Below, piece after piece: positions 46,865-60,441 of a DNA stretch of 64,000 bases. The position numbers and the translations under genes were made by a program. Source of the DNA: Pestalotiopsis fici W106-1. Its lineage: Eukaryota; Ascomycota; Sordariomycetes; Amphisphaeriales; Sporocadaceae. Each line of letters opens with the position of its first letter. Within the stretch, counting starts at the first letter, position 1. The notes under the pieces were generated by a model. That model made no database searches. It was not told the origin of the DNA and saw only the letters and a list, made by a program, of their open reading frames with translations. The stretch covers positions 1,860,001 to 1,924,000 of the forward strand of contig NW_006917094.1 in NCBI RefSeq assembly GCF_000516985.1, given 5' to 3'.

Positions 46865-49800
46865 GGTGACTTTTCCTACTGTTGTTTACTTTGTTTGATT
46901 TGAAGATAATGCTGCGATCGACTGTAGATGTACAGCCAATCGATAATTATGCAATGCGAGTTATAACTTCATTTACGACTTTGAATGATACTGTGACTAG
47001 AAGATAGAGTGAGTACGATTAACAATTATTTCATGGATTGTAATTATAATGTGATGACGTAGAATCTTCGCACAAGAAGTACATGCCAGAACCAGCTGCA
47101 CACTCCATGGCGCGGAATGGGGGTTAGATTATATAAAGAGAATAGCTACTAGGTAGGTAGATGGAGGGGCTGCGGCGGAGGTGAGGGTTCGATGCATCTA
47201 TCAGTTATGATTCATGCACACTCTAGATCTATGTTAGCGACAATGTTCCAGGGGTTGGCCTTTCTCATCAACAATCATGTTTCTTGAGAGCTTACGGCCG
47301 GAATTGACCAATAATCTTGGCTGTGACCTAGCTTCAGCTACTATAGCCTCCGTAGCTCTGATAGCTGTTAGAGTTCCGATCAGTCTGCCACTACTGCGGG
47401 CCGAAAGCTGCGTTGGCTGCAACACCGCTCTAGATAATGGGATCATGGAACACATCTGTCGACCTACAAGTAAGCAACATCGCTGCTAATGTCCATGTGG
47501 CTCAAAATCTTGATTCCGTGCAAGCCGAATATGAAGAGCATTGCCAATTCTAGCGAATAGCTGCATTTAATTCCCTCTACTAATCAGTCTTGCTTGAGAC
47601 TACTGCGCTCTGCGTGTTTGCGTAAGTGGCTATAGTGTCATCCTTCTCTTACTAATTCCACTTTCTTGTCTTGTTGCTTGAATGCACAAATTCTTTCTTA
47701 CCTTTTATATCCCATGTGATAGACCAGCTCACCTCGTAATGATTTTTAATGTCCAATATTTGGCTATAATGAATCTATCGCAGCGCTATTCGGCCCCGGG
47801 ATATCATCATCCATTTCATTCGGTGTTTTGTTTCTCAAAACCTTTTAAGCTTTTGTCCCCGCAAAGTCAAACACATTTTTAGTGAATCAACAGTGCCTGG
47901 GAAAAGAAAGATGGGCCAGCCACCAGCCCCAGATAGTGCTTCAATTGAGAGCTCCCCGCACTCACAGTACATTCATTCAATGCTCCTACTTCTGAAGCTG
48001 TTTCTCAATTCCCGGTCTCATCCGCAGCTAGTCAAAATTCAAAACACAATGCTCTGTAGTTTACCCAATTAAGATAGAATGAGTTTACACTATAGCATTA
48101 GGTGATAGAGCGGGGTAAGGGAATCCGGCGTAGTTCTACGAGTAGTGTCGATGATATGCATTAGGTGTCTAGGTTGAGAGGGTGATGGCTCCAAGCAAGC
48201 CAAGATCCCATCACAGACGAGCGCCTAGCGAGAATTTGGCAGAACAGCCATATTGCAACATGAGAAACCGTAGGTCTCTCGACTCAGGGCCATCAATGAC
48301 ACACATTTGAAAAAGCTCAACCTCTCTCTAGACAAGTCCTTGAACATCAATCTAGAATCAGTATCAGTATTCGGAACGAAACCCCCGACTCAAAGGTGCG
48401 TTGATCCTGTCCAGCAGGCACACCGAGCCTCGCCAAGATATGTCGCTGCCTACGGTCACCGTCAAAGAGGCATTACGGAGCGAGTTGCCTCGAATACCCC
48501 TTGAGAACTTTTCAACATTTGCCGTGTTGTATTGATTAGTAATAAGCTAATGCATCAGGCATTTATGTCACCTCAAAACTTGCCTCAAATTTGATCATAG
48601 ACTACCAACTGTACATCACCTAGTCGCGTGACGGCCTTTAGTTGATTCGGATTTGAACAACCTCGTTCGCTTGTCTGTCCAACCACGGCCGATGCGGGAA
48701 GCAGCTGTGGCGCACGATTGCCGAAAACAAAACTCTATAGCTGACGTAGAGTCCAACAACTAATCAAGTCCTGTCGAAGCTTATTGGCCCCTTATCCGCA
48801 GGTTTCTTGAGCTATTATTCATTTGTTAAGCGCAAGAAGGACTTGCAAAGCCAAATTTCTCGAATAGATCATACTAAACAAGGTCTATTCGACTCGCGCG
48901 CGTATGCAACGTTCATAAACGTCTTCTGCGTCCCCTTGCGGAATGTTGCTCTGGCGTCCTGTGTGCTGCTGGTTCCCGAATGTCTCAGGTCTATCTGACA
49001 CTTGCAAAGTCTGCTCAAGAAATCAATAGGCGGAGTCCTTTTTTAAACCATCATGCCTATCTTCGTGAGCATTCCCATACAAACTCTGGTGGATGATCGT
49101 CCAGAAGGAAAAGAAAAGGTGTGATCGGAAAACCACCAAAGGACGAGATAGATTATAACAAAAAGAAGAAACTCTCATGACGATTTCTTATAATTACTTT
49201 CGTGCATTATTGAGGTTTCGTCACATATCTTCGTGGTAACCCTAAGACAAAAACGTCCATGAACACGGATGCGCTTGGTGCACACTGCATTGCATAGGGC
49301 AATCGCTACCTACAATGTAGGTACCTAGTAGTTAATAATGTGGGGTAGGCGTCGTCCCGGGAAGCGAAGGGAAAAAAAAAGTGTTCATGTCCCAGCCGTT
49401 TTCAGTGGTAGAGTTGAAAAATATGCAGGAAACATATTATATAAAGCTGGTGCCGTCTCATGAAGCCACATACAATTCAGTCCGAATTTTCTGCTTTAGA
49501 CTTCTCAAGATATTTCATTATTCCCAGCGTGGTTGAATGAGCACTGCTCAATAGAGTTACTCACAGTAACATACAGAGCCCTTTCTCTTCTCTGCGAATT
49601 ACAGCTCGGAGAAGATTGATTGAACTCGATCATTCGAGGTAATGTGGTAAATGTTTACATGATTATATACTCAAAAAACCTCAGGTGACAAAGGAGAAAA
49701 TTCAAGAAAAAGAATCAAGGTCAGGTCAAGGATTTTGCATGCATAGTTGCCCTGTATAGCGCCACGATGTTGATGATCTAGATTCTAGAATGGAACGGCG

Positions 49801-50591
49801 CCGTCCCCGGTAAACGAAGTCATTCGCAAAATGGTATCAAAGCCGCGGAAAAACGGCAATACCCAGCTGAACCAATTCCCTATATCGAATAATACCCGCC
49901 CAAACTGGCCAATTGCCGATTATTCGCGTGGAATGCGAGAATCACGGCAGCCGAACCCGCATCAGGTCTAGGTTAGTACTATTCGCTTCAACCTTGTCGC
50001 ATCCGAGAAATGCGAGGCATGCGAGGATATACCGATCGTCCAAGACTCGTGAGCCGGTTATGATCCTGGTCGGCGTTGTCGTGCGTGTGAGTTGCGGGGA
50101 AGCGGAGAAGCGTTGCCAGGTACCGGGCATCCCCCGGATTTCATAGATGCACGCGTGGAGAAAAACATCGAGCGTTCGGCTTATATACGAGACCCTCACA
50201 TGGCATGTACGCCAAAGCCGCGGTCAGATTGTCATGGGTCATAACGCATGCAACATCAACCAGTATGGTGCCGATCATTGTAATGATGCCCAAGATCACT
50301 CGACGCCGCCTGGTGCGTTAAAGACCAATGGGCCCCAGAGCTCTGCCATGTCGACCAATAATCTTCTTTCATCACATGTTCGCCAGGTAACATGATATCA
50401 GGCCGACCAGGATGCCTATATAGATCTTATACAGAGTATAGAGGGCTCGCGCAGAGATATCCCGAGTGAAGCTCTTTACATGAGGCACCTGTCGGACGAG
50501 GCAAGAACACGCAATACATAAATAGACATATCTCCAACGTGCGAGCTGTGTGTGCTCGATGAGGCGTCAAGTACCGGGCTAACAAGCAAAC
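46865..50591. other. 3.7-kb stretch without a convincing gene
   Basis: This is the promoter region of the giant STAND gene on the left and of the GH106 gene on the right (TATATAG at 50417-50423). The middle is AT-rich with a few short frames and TAGGTAGGTAG-like runs near 47150. No domain-bearing frame was found. Confidence 0.5.
50417..50423 (+). promoter_or_regulatory. TATA box, GH106 gene
   Basis: TATATAG lies 169 bases upstream of the rhamnosidase ATG. Confidence 0.4.
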
Positions 50592-53500
50592 ATGTGGTCC
50601 ATCTCTCGGGTTGCTGCCTTGCTGTTTGGGGCTGGCAGTCTACTGCCCGCTGTTGATGCAAACAATATAGGCACCTTCGGCAATCCCTCCGTTACTGCTC
50701 GTCCTCGTTTTCGTTATTGGCTCCCCGATTCCAGTGTCAGTGCTGATATACTCAAGAATGACATTAGATCAGCGGCATCGATTGGTGCAGGTGGTCTTGA
50801 GCTGTTGCCATTTTTCGGTTATGGAGGCGCCATGCACCCCGAGCCGGCCGGGGCCGACTGGGCCGCGTCAAACTTCGGGACTCAACAGTTCAATGATATT
50901 TTTCGAGCCGCATTGGAAGCCCATAGCGAGACGGGCCTCAAGATGGATTTTGCCATGGGGCCCAATCAGGGACAAGGCGTACCCGCCAGCACAGGAGACG
51001 ATGGCCTTCAGTGGGACTTGGTAAAGGCGCCTATACTTTGACCCGTTCAAGAAAGATACTTACCAAGATAGGTTCCATTCACCGTACCGGTCCCGAATGG
51101 GACCTTTGACGGCACGATACCAGGCTGGGGAGTCGGTGAATTGGTATCACTCGTCTTGTCCGAGGTCACGGCCGTTGAAAACAAGACATACTCGGCTTCA
51201 AACGGTTTCACGACGACCAATGGTTCCTACATTCAGTATACTCTGAAGAATGGGACGCTGGAGGATTATACTCACACCGTGGACATCGCCACTGGGAATA
51301 TGCTACTCAGCATTGAGTCACTGACCAACACCAGTTCCTATCAGCTCTTTGCGTTTTACCAAAAGCTTTCCCTCAACAAGAACTTGGACATAACGAGAGA
51401 AACAACAAAAACAATCTTTGATAATGGTTCCTACATTGTGGACCACTACTCCTCTTTAGGTGCAGACACGGTGACAAACTTTTGGGAGGACTATATTCTC
51501 AGTGATAATGTTACGACACTACTGAGAGAAGTCGGCAATTACGGTAAGTTTCGGTGCAAGTCTTGGAATCACTGCGACTAACTCATCGTAGGGTGGGAAG
51601 ACAGTGTGGAGATGCATTCAAATATCTCTTGGTCTCGCTCACTGCCGGATCGCTTCCAGCGACTAAAGGGATATGATGTTCGAGTCTTCCTTCCATTGCT
51701 TTCATTTGCAGAAAACAATGTTGGTATTCAGACAGACGCCCCCGGCTCTTTCAAGTGCGTGCTTGACACGGAAGACGAAGGCCAGGGCTATCATAATGAT
51801 TTCCACGCCGTGCTTCAGGATGGCTATCGGGAGTACCTCCAAGCTCTTACCAACTGGACCCACAACACATTGGGCCTCGAGTTCTCTGCTCAGCCGTCTT
51901 ACAACCTGCCCATGGATATGGCGGCTACAATCCCCGACGTTGATGCCCCAGAATGCGAAAGCTTGGGCTTCCTTGACAACATTGATCTCTACCTCAAATT
52001 TTCAGGACCTGCACAACTAGCTGGAAAGCGTGTTATTTCAAACGAGCTGGGCGCCGTAGGTGGTAAAGCGTTCCAATACACGATCCCGGACCTGATCTTT
52101 GAGGCCAATCGAGGGTTCGCCGGCGGAGTCAACCAGTACGTGATCCATGGAATGGCATACACGGGTACCTACTATAACAGCACTTGGCCTGGCTACGTAC
52201 CGTGGGAGTATATAGTCTCTGAGACTTGGAACGAGAAACAACCAGTTTGGAGCCATGGGATGGAAGACGCAATGAATTACCTTTCGAGGACGCAGCAGGT
52301 TCTTCAGACCGGAGTCCCTAGGATTGATCTTGCGGTCTTTTGGAAGCAGTCTATTACCACGCTGACCCCGGGATATAACCTGACTTATTTGACACAAGAA
52401 GGTAAGATCAAGGACAAGACATGCAAGTTCCATGGCTAAAGTGTGTTAGGATGGACTTATTCCTACATCTCTTCGGAGAATTTTGGCCTACCGGGTGCCT
52501 ACATTGAGAATAACGTCTTGGGTCCTGATGGCCCTGCATGGAAAGCACTGATTGTGTACAGCTCGCAAAACCTTACCGTGTCAGCACTGGAAACACTCTC
52601 TGAGTATGCAGATGAGGGTCTCCCCGTGGTACTTGTCGACGGAGACCCGGGGTGCTACTCTCTCAAGGACAGGAGCCCTTGCGAGAACTATTCATCACAA
52701 CTTGTGGCTCTCAAGGACAGGGACACGGTATACTCAGCAACTGCAGAGGCTTTGTCATCCCTGCTGAAAAGCCTTGGAATCAACCCGCGCATCAGTGCGG
52801 ATCAGAAGGGATCAATGTACACAGTGTGGCGAGATTTGGCCCAGAACGCCACAGAGTACGCATTTATTTTCGCCGACCTCGTGCCATTTTCTGGACACAT
52901 CACTTTTGCAACGACAAAAACGCCATATCTGCTGAACGCTTGGACTGGAGAGCAGTCTCCGATTCTCGCCTATGCACAGAACGAGTCAACCATAACAATC
53001 CCGATTGATCTGAAGGTAAATCAAACCATTTTGCTGGCCTTTTCGGATTCGCTGTCAACCGAGATCCCGACTCCAGCTAGCCACATTACCCAAACCACAT
53101 CTCAAATCGTTGGATACGAATTCAATGAAACGACAGGGATCAGCTATATTCGTGTTGGGTCCTCGCAATCGACGGAAACCCTGAGCACATTGACAGGTGA
53201 AAACTTCACCATCAACTCGTCCGACGTTCCTGATGCCTTTGCACTCTCGAACTGGACTCTGGTAGCAGAACACTGGGAAGCACCAAGCAATCTATACGAC
53301 GTGGAAACTATTGCTGTCAAGAGAAACACAACTCATGAATTGAACCAGCTGCAATCGTGGCTACAGATACCCGAGCTAGTCAACGCATCCGGTATTGGCT
53401 ACTACACTACAACGTTTGACTGGCCGCCTTTGGAGAGCGACAATGCCACGGATCTCGGTGCCTATCTTACGACATCCGCACTTCTCAACGTGGTCCGCTT

Positions 53501-53777
53501 GCAAATCAACGACCACTTGTTTACGGGATTGGACCCTACTAATCCCAAGATTGACATTTCCCATGCCCTGCATAGGGGCACAAACGATGTCCTCATTATG
53601 GCACCAACGGTCATGTGGAATTATCTAAAAACTATTTTTAATGAGCTGAGAAATGCAGGGACTGTGCCACTTTTGGTGCAATACACCGAGTTACTTGGGG
53701 CGGCCCCCGGTGGAATAGATGTGGGGTTGACGGGAGAAGTACTTGTATCTCCCTTTCAGACGATTGCTATTTCGTGA
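50592..53777 (+). CDS. Secreted GH106-like alpha-L-rhamnosidase
   Basis: Exons 50592-51020, 51072-51543, 51592-52401 and 52450-53777 give 1,012 residues. The signal peptide is MWSISRVAALLFGAGSLLPAVDA. The opening TARPRFRYWLPDSSVSADILKNDI followed by SIGAGGLELLPFFGYG is typical of GH106 (W/Y-rich substrate wall, then a TIM-barrel start). A GVNQYVIHGMAY segment and Glu-rich loops (PWEYIVSETWNEKQPVW) follow in the barrel. The C-terminal half is beta-rich, ending in a jelly-roll region (ALHRGTNDVLIMAPTVMWNYLKT). Many NxT/S sites suggest heavy glycosylation. GH106 enzymes remove terminal alpha-L-rhamnose from pectin (rhamnogalacturonan) or plant glycosides. The first intron is only 51 bases. The catalytic Glu residues were not assigned. 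Confidence 0.85.
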
Positions 53778-54018
53778 TTTGTTTCTCGAGACGAGATGCA
53801 TCAACTATCCACTAGCTCGCTACAATTGAATTTATCATAGCTTTGCCAAAGACTCAAGTGCATGCAGCCAATAGAACCTAGCGCACTCGGATGATCTCTT
53901 AGAGTATTCCGTAAACCTCTTGGACTAGGCGATATAGAGTAGGTTGATCCCCATCTCAAGCGAGCAACAGCTGAATTTTCTGGTGACTCATTCTGCTTCG
54001 GCTACGGCAACTGCTCAG

Positions 54019-57000
54019 CTAAATATCATCTATCATCCTTTCCCAGTACTCAAAGGTCTGCTCCTCTGGCGGTCGCCGCTCTGGTGTCCAATCATCGTCA
54101 CTTGAGTAATATTCCATGTCACTGTTCCCACCAGCCACGGAACCAGAGTCCCAGATGACACCCATGTCCTCAGCTTCCTTCAAATGCTGTTCTGTGAGGG
54201 TGTCTGCATTCAACTGTTCCAGATTCTCCCGTATTCTTTGAATCCAGTATCCTTCAAAGAACTCACGCAAGCCACAACCTGATCGAGGAAATTCTATGAT
54301 GAATTCATCCATCAAATCCTCAAGCACTTGAAGCAATGCCTGATCTTCCTTCTGTAACTCCATCATCTCTTCTTCTTCTGGAGCGAACAACTCTCCCTCT
54401 TTGTCCCAAAGCCGGGTGCAACAGGTGTGTGCCAGGCCCAGTTCGTCAAATGTTGCCAGGCGAATGGCCTGCAGTTGGCATTCCAGAAAGTCGGAGGACT
54501 TGTTTGAGAGGGCAGTCGACATCTGCCAACGCTCAGCTTGTCGCTTTGCTGATCTGCGACGCTCAGTAAAAGAGGTTGAAATATATGCGTGCAGGTACAC
54601 TTTGAACGGCGAACAACCAGAAGGGGAACAATGGCATCTGCAAGTATCATGATGCTGGTTTTGGCCAACAATATTGGCAAAGCTTTCAGCATCTGATAAA
54701 CTCCTCTTGTAATTCCACGACAACTTCTCACCAACTACAGCAGCACACAGGTGAGATACCGAGAAATTTCCTTTATGGATCCAATGAGTCTGCCGAGGAT
54801 TGATACCATGTTGAATGTACCAATCATATATGAAGAGGTCCTTGTTGGACAGGTCGGGTGACTTGAACATATCATACGTGTCAGGATGCTGGAAGCCAGC
54901 CTCCCATATCAAGTCCAGTAACTTGACAGTAACAATCCCGTTCATCATAGTACGGAACACTGACTTCCAATCCGAAGAAACGCGAAGTATGCCAGGCACG
55001 TATATGTTGCAATTTTTAAGCATTGAGGAAATCGCATTTGCTTCTGTATCCAAGATGTATCCGGCGGACCAAGCATACGAGGCGATTTGTTCCGATGGGA
55101 GATGTTGAACTGCGAGCCGTTTTAGCGATTCTCGCTGTTCTCGCAGCTTCCCCAGTAGCATCTTTCTCCCATATCTGCAAGCCCAATCGGAAAGAAGATA
55201 GTGTATCTGGTCCACTTGAGTACATGGAATACCGAGCTGCAATAGTGATGGGAGAACTTTCAGGCACATTACATGATTACATGCGTGATTGATCCGCTCA
55301 GTGGAGGCGGCGCGTCTCGTTTCTGGACATCGCCCGGGGTGTTCGTAATCGAAAAACATACTACTGGTCATACGGTATGCTTGGCCAAGCTCAAATAGCT
55401 GGGTATCCAACATGTCGTTTTCCAGAATTGTCCTTACCAGCAGCTGCAATCCTTTTGGCCAGAAAATTGCCATGGCTAAAGTTCCGACATCTCCAAGTGT
55501 GAAATGTTTCTCGAGATCCTTTGGATTTTCCAGAAGAGTGACTTGAAGTAGATCATAATCCTGGTTCATTATGGCTACCTGTGTTGCAGAAGAGGCATAT
55601 TCTGGGCTTATTAGAAGACAACTTCTGGGTATCCCATCAATTAGAAGATATATAATACTGACCTGTTGGGTTACTTGCATGCCACAGTTGTACTGGATAT
55701 GCCGCTGTCGCGTCCCAATTTGCTCTAGTCCAGGCGGACTCGAAAGTTGCATCTAAATCCAACCCAATGTCTGATAATCGCTTGATCCATTGACGGCTGG
55801 TGACACCAGCTTTTGAAGTCACGTTATTCTTCTCAAGTCTCAGCAAACAAAGGATGAGTTGATTTGATGATCTAGACGAATGTTAACGGGTATGCAGACA
55901 CGTTCCAATGGCCCGACCCACCCGAATTCTTGCCTCAGCTCCACCCCCCATGACTTCAGGCAAGTAAGGAAGTCAAGGAACAGTGAGACATAGTGATCTG
56001 ACGCTGCGACCTGTTGTAGAGCAGTTGATGAGTGATTTTGTTCCATATCATCAATCAGAGGCACGAAATTCAACTCACCAATCCAAGTACAGATGCGAAA
56101 AGTTCGACAAATGTCACTCCATTCACGTCCATGTCCAGCGGAGAGGCCCTTCTCTCTTCGTAGAGTTTCTTTAGCTTCTGAAGGGCATGGTCAATTATTC
56201 TCGTAAGTACGTGTGATAGATCGTCAGGAAAGGAGTATATCGAATGTTCGATGATAGCCAATATCTTGTAACTTGGTGAATCAATGCCCACAGTCCTCGT
56301 ACAGTTTAGGGACGGATATATGCTCAAGTAGGTGTTCCCAAGGACGCCTGCAAGCGCGAAATCCAGCATCCATGAGCGCAATCTAGCTGCAATTTTGACT
56401 TCAACTTGATGTCGATCCGCTGGTCTCCAGACAGCAACCTGGGCCATTGGGCAGGACGGGTGGTGGTGGGTACTTGTGTACTTGACCCCAAACGACCAAG
56501 TTGAAAGGGGATTCCATCGAAGCTGCCGCCTTCGTATTTGTGCACATGTGCAAAATAGATTCCGATGTAACGGAGGCGATAGTGGAGATGGCTGTCCACG
56601 TTGACCTTGACGCAGCGAACCAACAGTAAGAACTTGTGCCGGTGCTGGATTGTGCCCGACTGCGCCAGATGACTTGGTATATGTGTCAGTGAATGAACAA
56701 GGATGAATGGAATCCATGAGGCCTACCGTCGAGTCGGATGACACCATCTGATTGTCGTCTACTCTTCGCATCCGCTCCATCATCCATTGTATATTGGCAT
56801 TCCCAGCCTCCATCAACTGCTGCATGGCCGCAATACGCTCCTCCATGCACTTGGCGGCTTCTTCATCTTTTGAAGAAGCTTTATCGAATGAGATGGTCAA
56901 TTGGCCAATCCCCTGAAGAATGTCGTGGTTGTGCTGGCGAATCATGCGCATGTCTCCGGATGTGGTGTTGGTATTCTTGAGTACCACCTTGAGGCTCTCA

Positions 57001-57525
57001 GAGGTGGTCACGGCCTCGTCGCTGTGGCTAAGTGAGTTACTGGATAGACGAGGTACACAAGAAAGTCAACAAAAGAACATACATGTGGACTGCTTGCAAT
57101 GCAAGTGTCATGGTATTCGTCGCTTGGTCGAGCCGCGCTTCTAACCGGGCCAAATCCTCGCGATGAAACGGAAAGCTCAGCTCTTTAGCCTTTGTCTTGA
57201 CCCTATGTCGCAGGTTTGGCGCGTTTGCGCCTTCGTCGCTGCATTTCTCCCAAAAGGCTTTGAGAGCTAGAAGCTCTGCTTCGCATGTTTGGAGACACTG
57301 ATCGAGCGCGGGTTGAGGTGTTGAATGATTGTCTCGCCGGCGTTTTTCAGTAGACTTGATTGCGTCGATTGATGCCCGAAAGTCCGAAAGCTTCCTATTG
57401 ACGGCGTCGAGGTCTTCCTTGCGGCATTTGAGCTTGTCGATGTACGAAGTAAACCCCGAAAAGAGCTGAATCGCAAGAGAAGCGACGCCGACGGCGGTGC
57501 CCACCAGGGAGATCGGGTCCGCCAT
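54019..57525 (-). CDS. Fungal STAND N-terminal domain protein with ankyrin-like tail, no NTPase
   Basis: Exons 57525-57083, 57027-56079, 56010-55922, 55871-55663 and 55601-54019 join to 1,090 residues. The N-terminus MADPISLVGTAVGVASLAIQ, then SGFTSYIDKLK, is the PF17111-type fungal N-terminal domain of STAND proteins. It is followed by long helices (about 30-250). No P-loop or Walker B is visible, so the NACHT/NB-ARC module seems absent. Residues beyond about 560 contain degenerate ankyrin-like repeats (DYDLLQVTLLENPKDL then GDVGTLAMAIFWPKGLQLLV). The tail is very acidic (PEEEEMMELQ, YSSDDDW). The third exon is 89 bases and rests on a GTGGGT donor and a TCTAG acceptor, so exons 3-4 are the least certain. 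The function is probably signalling or incompatibility; unknown. Confidence 0.75.
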
Positions 57526-58522
57526 GGTGTGATCAATGGAAGTTCTACGAGCTCAAGATGGGGCATCGCAACGTGAAATGCGGAGGAACTCATTCAAGTC
57601 GCAGGCAGGCGAGAGCCTTGCGGTGTGCCTCATGGGCGCAGTTCTTCTATTTTCCCCGCCCCATCATCTTGCTGCATTCATGATTGGCGTAGAGCATGAC
57701 TGCCAGCTCGCTACAATTGAATTCATCGCAGCTAAGCCAAAGTTATTGATGCAAGAGCACATAATCAATGAGACCAAGCACATTCTGAATGTCTCCATGA
57801 GATTCAACAAACCTATCAACAATATAGATGCAAACTGACGGAAATATTACCTACTTACGACAGTAAGCGCGGCGTTCCAGCTCGAACTGGATGGCTACCG
57901 AGAATCTGGGGTGCAGATGGTGTTGGGCCTCTGCCATGATATGCCGGGCACGGAGGGGTAAAAGTTGCCCTGTCGAACCTCCAAGGCCGGTGGGATTGTG
58001 GAGAACCCGCCGGTGGGGGATAATGTAGCGACCGCATTGTGTTGTAATAGTAGCATGAATTTGTTCCACTTTGTGACCCAACCACATGAGTTGTAAATTA
58101 TCCCACGAGTGATACGATTGGGATTTTCTGGTTGCATAAGTACCCCCATCGGACCTAATTACATTTGTTGAAAGATTGAAACATGATCTTGTGCGTGGGG
58201 AAAGGAGAAGAAATAATTATGAGTGAGTGAAAACCTACTACGTACCATTGGGCTATACAGACTCTACAGTGGTCGCCTCCGCCTAGCGCGTCTCCAACTC
58301 TGTTTACAACACGCGCGGTGGGAGCATCTTTAGACCCTGACCCCAAGAACGAGAACAACAGGTTTTGATGACCCTTGGCAGGTACTGCTGGAATCGTGGC
58401 CACCAAAACGAAGGGCTGTTCTGGAGTATATAAGAAACATCATAGAATCGCCATGGCTTCAAGTATCTTGCGCATAGCCATTGTAATCCATTCATTTGGA
58501 GGAAATCATCGTCATCATCGAC
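57526..58522. other. Intergenic, divergent promoter region
   Basis: It separates the minus-strand STAND-related gene and the plus-strand GH-A gene. A TATATAAG lies at 58427-58434. No gene was found. Confidence 0.5.
58427..58434 (+). promoter_or_regulatory. TATA box, GH-A glycosidase
   Basis: TATATAAG lies 89 bases upstream of the ATG at 58523. Confidence 0.5.
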
Positions 58523-59995
58523 ATGAACTCGATTTTCTCTAGTCTTGTTTTCCTCGTGGCGGCGGCTTCTCAGGCCGCCGTTATTGCACCTCGCTCATCT
58601 GGTACTGCCTTTGTACAATTGGCCGAGTCTGCAGGAACCGCTACACACTTGGGCTCTGGCTTCATCTACGGCTTTCCTGACAATGGCACCGAAGCTTCAA
58701 ACGCTATCCCGGATTACTTCCTGACTGATATAGGCTTCCGTGCGGGTCGCGCGGGAGGTGCGCAAATCACCGCCCGCGGCTGGGCCTATGGCGGCAAGGC
58801 CGAGTATGATGCACGTTTTCAGTCGACGCTGTCCAACTACCGGACTGTACGAAAGTATGGTGCCGACTTCCTCTTGCTCGTTCACGATCTGTGGGGTGCC
58901 GATGGGGGAGCCACCGAGAGCACTCCTTTTCCGGGTGACAATGGCAACTGGACCGAGGCGGATCTTTTTCTCAATCAACTCATCTCTGACATGAATGAGA
59001 ATAACATGCTTGACGGAGTCGTTTTGGATATCTGGAATGAACCCGATGGCTTTGGCTTTTGGGCTCGTTCATGGGATCAATACCTGGAGTATATTGGTCA
59101 TGCCCACAAGATGCTCAAGTACATCTCCTCGACCATTATATAAGACGGACACCGTTTGCTGATGCTTGTTTTAGGGCGGCATTTCCATACTTGTCCATTA
59201 GTGGCCCATCAATGGCCAACGCGCCTGCACTTGATAATTCAAATTGGCACACTTGGTTCGAGTACATGGCTGCCAACGACGTAATTCCTGACATCTACTC
59301 TTGGCATCAGATTGGTCTGTGGGAGCGCGAGCCGGACAGGACCGTCTCCGACTTTAATGCATTTCGTGAGCAGTATGGCCTTCCTTTCCGCCCACTCGAC
59401 CTGAATGAGTACGCCTGGCCCGACGAGCAGAACCCGGCGTCTTCAGCCTACTACCTAGCCCAGCTCGAGCGGAACAACATTCGCGGCCTGCGCGCCAACT
59501 GGGGCGGCGGCTCAAACCTACACGACTTTGCGGCTTCGCTTCTGGGAAAGGACGAGAATGGCGCTTACTACCCCAATGGAGAGTGGCAGCTCTACAAGTA
59601 CTATGCCGCCATGCAAGGAGACCGCGTGGTGACTTCTGCCTCTTCCGACAAACTCTTTGATGCTTTTGCCGTCCGCGGTGACACTGTCAAGATCCTTGCT
59701 GGGACCAGACTGACATCGGATGCATACGACATTACAGTCACGGGTCTCGAAAGTACCAGTCTAGGCTTGAGCGGTGTGCTCAGCATTCGTACCACCCGAT
59801 TCGACTGGAATGGAGCGACAGGTCAAATTGATGCACCCGTGGACTTGGGGACGGCAGACTACACTTATACTGATGGAACGGTATGTTGAAGAAGCCAGAA
59901 CCCCTATCTGACTAAACGCTGACCAAGCCTAGTTCACCATCAATTTGACACCGGCAACAAGCTCTACAGCCTATGCCTATGAGTTCTCTCTCTGA
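58523..59995 (+). CDS. Secreted clan GH-A glycoside hydrolase (GH39-like)
   Basis: Exons 58523-59118, 59175-59880 and 59933-59995 give 454 residues. MNSIFSSLVFLVAAASQAA is a signal peptide; the in-frame codon upstream is not ATG. The TIM-barrel motif VVLDIWNEPDG places the acid/base Glu173, and PLDLNEYAWPDEQ places a candidate nucleophile Glu277, the spacing expected of clan GH-A retaining enzymes. A beta-sandwich follows (LESTSLGLSGVLSIRTTRFDW). The family is not certain: GH39 (xylosidase/arabinopyranosidase) is the nearest I can name. The first intron uses a weak donor GTACAT; without splicing the frame hits TAA 22 bases later. Given the neighbours, it probably acts on pectin or xyloglucan side chains. 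Confidence 0.82.
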
Positions 59996-60441
59996 AGTGG
60001 GCGACTTTGCGCGTCAGCTGTGCTTGTCCGTACCTGACTCTCGCGGTTTGACATGGCGTATTTTATCGGGACTTTCACTGTTTTTGCCCAGAGCTTATAA
60101 TAAAAAATTGATAGTTAAACTATAATTTCACATTATCGCATGTGCTTGGTATGATACCATTGAGATGATGACAAGGATGGCTTAACATGCTTGAATACCA
60201 GTTCCTAGTTTCTTGTAATTCTAGTCATTCGTTCTAGTCGAGAGAAATCGCTTTATTATTTGAGCTTGTCACGTAAGTACCTATTTATCCGCGATGAATA
60301 ATACAATCAAATCCACGTATGGATATAATTACCATTTTCTCAAGTCGTCAATTTTGGGAGATATTCTATACTTATCACTCATTAATCAAATTGTGCAACA
60401 TTTCTGGTAGTCTTCTTCTATCCATCACCCCAAAATTTTCC
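59996..60441. other. Intergenic, convergent 3' regions
   Basis: AT-rich shared 3' flank of the GH-A and GH31 genes. Nothing else is seen. Confidence 0.55.
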
